This document shows, in pieces, positions 58,527 through 64,000 of a stretch of DNA of 64,000 bases; positions within the stretch are counted from its first letter, which is position 1, and every line of letters starts with the position of its first letter. A program made the translations under genes and the position numbers. This DNA comes from Candidatus Blochmannia vicinus (GTDB lineage Bacteria > Pseudomonadota > Gammaproteobacteria > Enterobacterales > Enterobacteriaceae), in contig CP125213.1 of the NCBI GenBank assembly GCA_030020825.1, positions 682,001 through 746,000 of the forward strand, written 5' to 3'. The notes beneath the pieces are model-generated. The model made no database searches. It worked only from the letters and a program-made list of their open reading frames with translations, and was not told the origin of the DNA.

Positions 58527-59717
58527 TTATGTTTCTCTTTGTTGTTGTAATACATTATTAACTGTATAAATATCTTTATCTCCACGTCCAGATAAATTAA
58601 CTACTAAAATTTGCGTTTTATTTGGGTTTTTTTGAATTATTTTTAGCGCATGTGCTAAAGCATGAGCGGATTCTAGAGCGGGAATGATGCCTTCATGAGC
58701 AGATAATTTCTTAAAAGCTGCTACGGCTTCTATATCATTAACAGATACATATTTCACTCGACCAGTTTGTTTTAGGTAAACATGTTCTGGTCCAACAGAT
58801 GGGAAATCAAGGCCAGCAGAAATAGAATAGGAATTGTTTATTTGTCCATCTGAAGACTGTAGGATTGAGGTTTTCATACCAAAATAAATTCCTATGTTTC
58901 CATGTTGTATAGCAGCGCCATGATATTTAGTATTTATTCCTAAACCCCCAGCTTCTACACCTAATAACTGCACTGATGGTGTATCAATAAAATCAGAAAA
59001 TATTCCGATAGCATTAGATCCTCCTCCTACGCAAGCAATAATTGAATCTGGTAAACGTTGTTCATATTTTTGTATTTGTTTATATGTTTCTTTTCCAATA
59101 ATACGTTGAAATTCTCTAACAATTGTGGGAAAAGGATGAGGGCCAGCAGCTGTACCGAGCATGTAATGAGTGTATTCATAAGTTTTAGACCATTCCCGTA
59201 TAGCTTCATTACAAGCATCTTTTAAAGTTCCAGATCCATGATGTACTGGGATCACTTGTGTACCCATTAATTGCATTCTTAAGACATTAAGTTCTTGACG
59301 TTTTATATCTTTAGATCCCATATAAATACGACACTTTAATCCTAAAAGAGATGCTGCAATAGAGACAGCAACTCCATGTTGTCCAGCACCAGTTTCAGCA
59401 ATTATTTCTTTTTTACGCATACGTTTAGCTAATAAAGCTTGTCCTAATACTTGATTAGTTTTGTGAGATCCTCCATGTAATAAGTCTTCACGTTTTAAAT
59501 AAAGTTTAGCTTGTGTTCCTTTTGTTAAGTTTCTACATAATGTTAAAGGAGTGGGTCGACCAGCATAATGATTTAAAAGGTATTTAATTTCTTTTTGAAA
59601 ATTAGGATCGTTTTGAGCTGATATAAATGCTTCTTCTAATTGAGTAAGAGCTGGTATTAGAATTTGTGGTACATACATACCTCCAAATTCACCAAAATAG
59701 GACTGTAATTTTATCAT
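58527..59717 (-). CDS. trpB: Tryptophan synthase beta subunit
   Basis: PLP enzyme condensing indole with serine. PLP lysine in GGSHKTNQV (Lys86), phosphate-binding GGGSNAIG, and AETGAGQHGVA. 396 aa, E. coli length. ATG 59717; AAAGGA about 20 nt upstream. 46 nt downstream of trpC, the largest gap in this operon. Confidence 0.98.
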   Translation of the reverse strand: MIKLQSYFGEFGGMYVPQILIPALTQLEEAFISAQNDPNFQKEIKYLLNHYAGRPTPLTLCRNLTKGTQAKLYLKREDLLHGGSHKTNQVLGQALLAKRMRKKEIIAETGAGQHGVAVSIAASLLGLKCRIYMGSKDIKRQELNVLRMQLMGTQVIPVHHGSGTLKDACNEAIREWSKTYEYTHYMLGTAAGPHPFPTIVREFQRIIGKETYKQIQKYEQRLPDSIIACVGGGSNAIGIFSDFIDTPSVQLLGVEAGGLGINTKYHGAAIQHGNIGIYFGMKTSILQSSDGQINNSYSISAGLDFPSVGPEHVYLKQTGRVKYVSVNDIEAVAAFKKLSAHEGIIPALESAHALAHALKIIQKNPNKTQILVVNLSGRGDKDIYTVNNVLQQQRET

Positions 59718-59763
59718 ATTAATTATATTTGGTTCCTTTGGTTATTTTAAATGTATTAATTTT

Positions 59764-61134
59764 TTAATAAGAGCTTAGTATTTGAAATATTTTTACAAGT
59801 TTATTATGATTCTTGATGCCTGGTTTAATTTCAACGCCAGAATTAAAATCTAAACCTAAACAACCTATACTTGCTGCTTTTGTACAATTGTTTATTGTTA
59901 ATCCTCCTGCTAAAATTATTTTTTCTAATTGCATATTAGAAAGAAGTGACCAATCAAAAGTTTGTCCGCTACCTCCGCCATTATCCACTAAATATCGGTC
60001 CACATTTAATATATTATACGATAATACAGGTCTATTATTCATATTAATACTCTTCCATATATGACATGTAATTGGTAGTTGTTTTCTTAAAATATTAATA
60101 TAATCTTGATCTTCTGTTCCATGTAGTTGTACTGCTGATAAGTTTAGTATATTTACTATATTGATAATATAAGAAATAGTAGCATTACGAAATACACCAA
60201 CATAGCTTAAATTTTTTACGTTAGAAACAATATGTTGTGCGGTAATGATATTTATATAGCGAGGTGAGGTAGAAACAAAAATTAATCCGCCATATATCGC
60301 CCCTAATTTATTAATAATGTAAGCATCATTAACTCGGGTTAGTCCGCAGATTTTATTCTCTCCTAAAATTAATTTTTTTACCGCTGTATCAATATGTGGT
60401 TGAGACATTAATATTGTTCCGATTAAAAATCCATTGACATATTGTCTAAGCTTTCTGATTTGACAATAACTATTAATACCAGATTCGCTAATTACTGTTA
60501 TTGTACTGGGTATATATTTACTAAGAGTGATAGTACGATTTAGATCAACGGAAAGGTCATGTAGATTACGATTATTTATGCCAATAACTTTCGCTCCCAA
60601 ATATTTAGCACGTTTTAATTCATTTTCGTTTACTATTTCTGTCAATATACCCATACGTAATGTATGGGTTATTTTAGCTAATTTTTTATAAGTTGCGTCA
60701 TCTAAAATTGATAACATTAATAAAATGGCATCAGCTTGATGTAACCGTGCAAAGTATATTTGCCATTCTGAAATAAAAAAGTCTTTACATAATATTGGTT
60801 GTTCTACGATGTTACTCATTTGGTGTAAAATGTCAAAATTTCCATGAAAATATTTATCGTCAGTTAATACTGAAATAACTGAAGAATATTTTTTATAAGT
60901 TTGGGCTATTTGGATAGGACTAAAATTATTACAAATAATACCTTTAGAAGGTGATGCTTTTTTACATTCTAGTATAAATATTGTTTGTTTTTTTTTATTG
61001 GACACAGCATGATAAAAATCACGATTGCTTACTTGTATCTTATTTTTTAAAATATGTAACGGGTGTTGTTTTTTTTGTTTAGTTATCCATATTTTTTTAT
61101 ATGATAAAATTTCATCAAGTATTGTGTGTTGCAT
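59764..61134 (-). CDS. trpC: Bifunctional indole-3-glycerol phosphate synthase / phosphoribosylanthranilate isomerase
   Basis: Two beta/alpha barrels in one chain as in E. coli TrpC(F). IGPS half (1-255): ILECKKASPSKGII, SVLTDDKYFHG, GINNRNLHDLSVDLNRT, VISESGI. PRAI half (from about 258): KICGLTRVNDA, GLIFVSTSPRYI, AVQLHG, DNGGGSGQTFDWSLL. Start at ATG 61134 (MQHTILDEILSYKKIWI) aligns with E. coli; 18 in-frame codons upstream overlap trpD and are excluded. 456 aa. 4 nt after trpD. In-frame A9 on the coding strand (60988-60996). Confidence 0.97.
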   Translation of the reverse strand: MQHTILDEILSYKKIWITKQKKQHPLHILKNKIQVSNRDFYHAVSNKKKQTIFILECKKASPSKGIICNNFSPIQIAQTYKKYSSVISVLTDDKYFHGNFDILHQMSNIVEQPILCKDFFISEWQIYFARLHQADAILLMLSILDDATYKKLAKITHTLRMGILTEIVNENELKRAKYLGAKVIGINNRNLHDLSVDLNRTITLSKYIPSTITVISESGINSYCQIRKLRQYVNGFLIGTILMSQPHIDTAVKKLILGENKICGLTRVNDAYIINKLGAIYGGLIFVSTSPRYINIITAQHIVSNVKNLSYVGVFRNATISYIINIVNILNLSAVQLHGTEDQDYINILRKQLPITCHIWKSINMNNRPVLSYNILNVDRYLVDNGGGSGQTFDWSLLSNMQLEKIILAGGLTINNCTKAASIGCLGLDFNSGVEIKPGIKNHNKLVKIFQILSSY

Positions 61135-61138
61135 GATT

Positions 61139-62143
61139 TTATATCCTATTTTTTGATAAAGATAACAAACGATCATAGGGAATGCCACGATGTATTTTGT
61201 CTAGAGCTAATCGTGTGTTATCATATAAATTATTATATCCAAATAATTTTAATAATAATGCTACATTGGCTGCTATTACGGCAGAATGTGCAGGTTCTCC
61301 TTTTCCTTTTAGTAAATTAATTATGTATTCATGAGCTTGGTTTTTTGAATAACAGCATAGTGTTTCAATTGGGTAGGAATCTAATCCAAAATCTGATGCG
61401 GTTAAAATATAGTTGTTTATTATATTATTATGTAATTCTGCTATATGGGTAGGGGCATGCAATCCAACCTCATCTATTCCTCCGCAATGCGCTACTATTG
61501 CGTGATCATATTTAAGTAATTTCAATACTTGAATCATAGGTGATAATAATTCTTTTTTGTATACACCAATCAGTGTTAATGAAGGTTTAGATGGATTAAT
61601 TAATGGACCTACTATATTAAACAGTGTGGGAGTTTTTAATTGTTTGCGTATAGGCATTATGCGAGATAAGACTTTGTAGTATTGAGGAGCATACAAAAAA
61701 CATATACCTAGTTCATCAAAATTTTTACGTGTTTGTTGCACATTTTTTTTTATATGTAAAAAATCATATTTTTTTAAAAAATCCATTGATCCTGTTAGAC
61801 TAGATATACTGCAATTGCCGTGTTTAATAATTTTTGCACCACAAGTTGAAGCAACAATAGCGCTTGCTGTAGAAATATTAATAGTATTACTATTATCTCC
61901 TCCAGTGCCTGTGATATCTGCAAATAAGTTATTTGGGCGTGGGAAAGGTTTAGCATGAGTTAATAATATATTTACAGCGCCTATGATTTCTTCGCATGTT
62001 TCTCCACGTGTTTTCATACTAATAAGTGCAGCTGCTATTTGTATAGAAGATAATTTTTCTTTTATTATGTTATAAAATAGGTTTTCACTTTGTTTTTGGT
62101 TGATGCTCTTACCTTGATATAAAATTTCTAGGATATCTTGCAT
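61139..62143 (-). CDS. trpD: Anthranilate phosphoribosyltransferase
   Basis: Transfers phosphoribosyl from PRPP to anthranilate. PRPP motif GTGGDNSNTINIST (about 80-93) and KHGNCSISS. Start ATG 62143 (MQDILEILYQGKSINQ), with AAGGA 8 nt upstream; 334 aa. In E. coli this domain is fused to TrpG in one protein; here the two are separate, joined at an A7 run 1 nt apart (TAA-T-ATG) in shifted frames. The in-frame extension to 62209 overlaps the trpG end. In-frame A9 at 61743-61751. Confidence 0.97.
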   Translation of the reverse strand: MQDILEILYQGKSINQKQSENLFYNIIKEKLSSIQIAAALISMKTRGETCEEIIGAVNILLTHAKPFPRPNNLFADITGTGGDNSNTINISTASAIVASTCGAKIIKHGNCSISSLTGSMDFLKKYDFLHIKKNVQQTRKNFDELGICFLYAPQYYKVLSRIMPIRKQLKTPTLFNIVGPLINPSKPSLTLIGVYKKELLSPMIQVLKLLKYDHAIVAHCGGIDEVGLHAPTHIAELHNNIINNYILTASDFGLDSYPIETLCCYSKNQAHEYIINLLKGKGEPAHSAVIAANVALLLKLFGYNNLYDNTRLALDKIHRGIPYDRLLSLSKNRI

Positions 62144-62144
62144 A

Positions 62145-62744
62145 TTATTTTTTTCCTTGTGATGAACATTTTGCCCATGTAATAGTTTGTTTAATGAGTT
62201 GTGTGCCATGGGTGGTTAAAATAGATTCAGGATGAAATTGAAATCCACAAATTCGATCAGAATCATTACGTACTGCCATTGCTATATGTTTATTGTAATA
62301 GGCATTAATTTTTAAATTATTTGGTATATAATTACCTATTAGTGAGTGATATCGTCCAACTAAAAATGGGTTTGGTATATTAGAAAACATAGCTAAATTA
62401 TCATGGTATATTAAAGAGGATTTACCATGAAAGATCTTTTTTGATTGAGATATACGTCCTCCATAAAATTCTATGATAGCTTGATATCCCAGACAAATTC
62501 CAATGATTGGAATTTGTCTAATTAGTTGTTTTATTAACTGAGTCATGCATCCAGCTTTACTGGGGGATCCAGGTCCTGGTGATAACATCAAAATTGGGTT
62601 TATCATACTTGATAGGGTGTTTGTGATTATTGATATTGGTAATTTATTGGCATATATTAATACTTTGTGTCCATCATCACGTAACTGATCTACTAAATTA
62701 TACGTGAATGAGTCAATATTATCTAATAATACTATGTTGCTCAT
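62145..62744 (-). CDS. trpG: Anthranilate synthase glutaminase component
   Basis: Class I glutamine amidotransferase that supplies ammonia to TrpE. LLDNIDSFTYNLVDQLR at the N terminus, LSPGPGSPSKAG, nucleophile Cys84 in GICLGYQAI and catalytic His/Glu in FQFHPESILT. 199 aa, stopping at the domain boundary where E. coli TrpD continues. GGAG in the trpE end is its ribosome-binding site; 3 nt gap to trpE. It may also serve PabB if no pabA exists elsewhere. Confidence 0.97.
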   Translation of the reverse strand: MSNIVLLDNIDSFTYNLVDQLRDDGHKVLIYANKLPISIITNTLSSMINPILMLSPGPGSPSKAGCMTQLIKQLIRQIPIIGICLGYQAIIEFYGGRISQSKKIFHGKSSLIYHDNLAMFSNIPNPFLVGRYHSLIGNYIPNNLKINAYYNKHIAMAVRNDSDRICGFQFHPESILTTHGTQLIKQTITWAKCSSQGKK

Positions 62745-62747
62745 TTG

Positions 62748-64000
62748 TTAAAATAACTCCTCAGAAGCATGTGCTATAGCAATGGCCCGTAAAACAGCTC
62801 GAGCTTTATTCCGGCTTTCATCTGCCTCTGATTGAGGTATGGAATCTATCACTATGCCAGCACCTGCTTGTACTGTAGCTATTTGATTCGTAACATAAGC
62901 TGATCGTATAATAATGCATGTATCTAAACTTCCAGAACCAGTTAAGTATCCAATAGCGCCGCCATAAGTATTACGACGCGTACCTTCTACTTCGTAGATA
63001 AGCTGCATAGCTCGGATTTTAGGGGCTCCAGTTAATGTACCCATATTCATACATGCTCGATAGGCATGTAATACATCAAGATCATGGCGTAATTCTCCTA
63101 CTACTCTAGACACTAAATGCATAACAAAAGAATATCTATCTACTTTTAACAAATCAGCTACATATCGACTACCTGCTTTGCAGACCCGTGCTAGATCATT
63201 TCTTGCTAAATCCACTAACATTAAATGTTCTGATAATTCTTTATGGTTTAATCGCATCTCTAATTCTATTCGGTTATCTGAATCTGTATCTAATGTTCCG
63301 TCAATATGATAAGTTCTAGCTCGTGTTCCGGCGATGGGATAGATTTCAATTTGCCGAGTATCTGCATTATATTTTAAAGAACTTTCTGGAGACGCCCCGA
63401 AAAGTGTAAATATCATGTCTTGCATAAAAAACATGTAAGGACTGGGGTTGTTAGTTTTTAATATATGGTATGCTGCTAATGGTGAGGGGCATGGAAGGAA
63501 AAAACGTCGTGAAGGGACAGCTTGTAAAATTTCTCCTTGACGTATAGCTCGTTTTATTTTACGTATAATTTTTTTATAATTTTCGTCATTTGGATTACAT
63601 CGTAGTGTCATATTATGTACTTTTTGATATGGAATAGTTTGAGGTGTTTGATTGAGTTGGGTTTTTAATTGGTTCATTCTAGTTTTTAGTCTATTTTTTT
63701 CTAAAGTGTTTGAACTAAACAAAGTACTTTGTAATAAAGCAGTATGTTGTTGATGATCAAAAATTAATAATGTTTCAGCTAAGTAGAAACAGTAGTCTGG
63801 GCATGCATAAGTATTAATTAATTTAGGAAAAGATTCAAAACAAGATATTAAATCATAAGAAAATAGGCCACCTAAAAATATGGCTTTAGGAATAGTTTTA
63901 AATGGTTGTGTTATCATTAACAATGATCGTAAACAGTCAAATATTGAAATTGATCGCAAACGCGTGTCTTCATCGATCATTGTTTGTATTGGAGGAAATA
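62748..64000 (-). CDS. trpE: Anthranilate synthase component I (5' end outside the window)
   Basis: Converts chorismate and ammonia to anthranilate. About 417 C-terminal codons are present and the frame continues past the right edge (FPPIQT upstream of MIDEDTRLRS); E. coli TrpE is about 520 aa, so roughly 100 codons are missing. Chorismate-binding core: YPIAGTRARTY (PIAGT distinguishes it from PabB), EHLMLVDLARNDLARVC, MNMGTLTGAPKIRAMQLI, ATVQAGAGIVIDSIPQSE. The N-terminal Trp feedback site (LLES) and any trp leader lie outside. Confidence 0.97.
   Translation of the reverse strand, partial: FPPIQTMIDEDTRLRSISIFDCLRSLLMITQPFKTIPKAIFLGGLFSYDLISCFESFPKLINTYACPDYCFYLAETLLIFDHQQHTALLQSTLFSSNTLEKNRLKTRMNQLKTQLNQTPQTIPYQKVHNMTLRCNPNDENYKKIIRKIKRAIRQGEILQAVPSRRFFLPCPSPLAAYHILKTNNPSPYMFFMQDMIFTLFGASPESSLKYNADTRQIEIYPIAGTRARTYHIDGTLDTDSDNRIELEMRLNHKELSEHLMLVDLARNDLARVCKAGSRYVADLLKVDRYSFVMHLVSRVVGELRHDLDVLHAYRACMNMGTLTGAPKIRAMQLIYEVEGTRRNTYGGAIGYLTGSGSLDTCIIIRSAYVTNQIATVQAGAGIVIDSIPQSEADESRNKARAVLRAIAIAHASEELF

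Overview
The window is a strongly AT-rich stretch of a reduced gammaproteobacterial chromosome. Nearly every gene is a close relative of its Escherichia coli counterpart, but spacers are long and eroded, there are no insertion sequences, phage genes or CRISPR arrays, and coding sequences are full of poly(A)/poly(T) runs. Complete histidine and tryptophan operons (trpE cut by the right edge), together with a mannose PTS, tonB and hns, point to an insect endosymbiont of the Candidatus Blochmannia type (carpenter-ant symbiont). That name is inferred from gene content and base composition; no search was run.

Layout. 1-6.4 kb: rplY, folE, metG, gnd. 6.6-13.7 kb: the his operon on the minus strand (hisG-D-C-B-H-A-F-I), in which hisH is broken by one base in an A11 run. 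14.2-17.9 kb: sbcB (also frameshifted, in a T10 run), yeeX/tmaR, and gutQ, a lone arabinose-5-phosphate isomerase. 17.9-19 kb: tRNA-Asn(GTT), tRNA-Ser(CGA), tRNA-Ser(GGA). 19-33 kb: mdtH, murJ, argS, aspS, mepM, pykA, zwf, htpX, cspC. 34-37 kb: manZYX. 37-49.6 kb: yoaE, pabB, tsaB, minE-minD-minC, dsbB, gapA, sppA, xthA. 49.6-51.4 kb: a 1.8 kb stretch without genes. 51.4-64 kb: hns, tdk, cls, tonB, yciC and the trp operon trpA-B-C-D-G-E on the minus strand.

Compared with my memory of the E. coli map, the window joins blocks from about 49-44, 24, 42-40.7, 26.5, 40-39.5 and 28 minutes. Local order is kept inside each block and the intervening genes are missing (for example hexR, edd and eda around pykA-zwf, and galU beside hns).

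Function. The his and trp operons make two amino acids that the host cannot make. zwf and gnd (pentose phosphate) supply NADPH and ribose precursors for them. manXYZ brings in sugar, and gapA and pykA run lower glycolysis, with PykA making pyruvate from PEP. folE and pabB serve folate synthesis. murJ, mepM, gutQ (Kdo of LPS) and tonB indicate that a Gram-negative envelope is kept.

The most notable non-gene signals are the two homopolymer frameshifts (hisH, sbcB), and long perfect hairpins. Two of the hairpins (25 bp between argS and aspS, 31 bp between pabB and tsaB) lie between divergent genes, where no terminator is expected, and may mark unannotated small RNAs or attenuating leaders.
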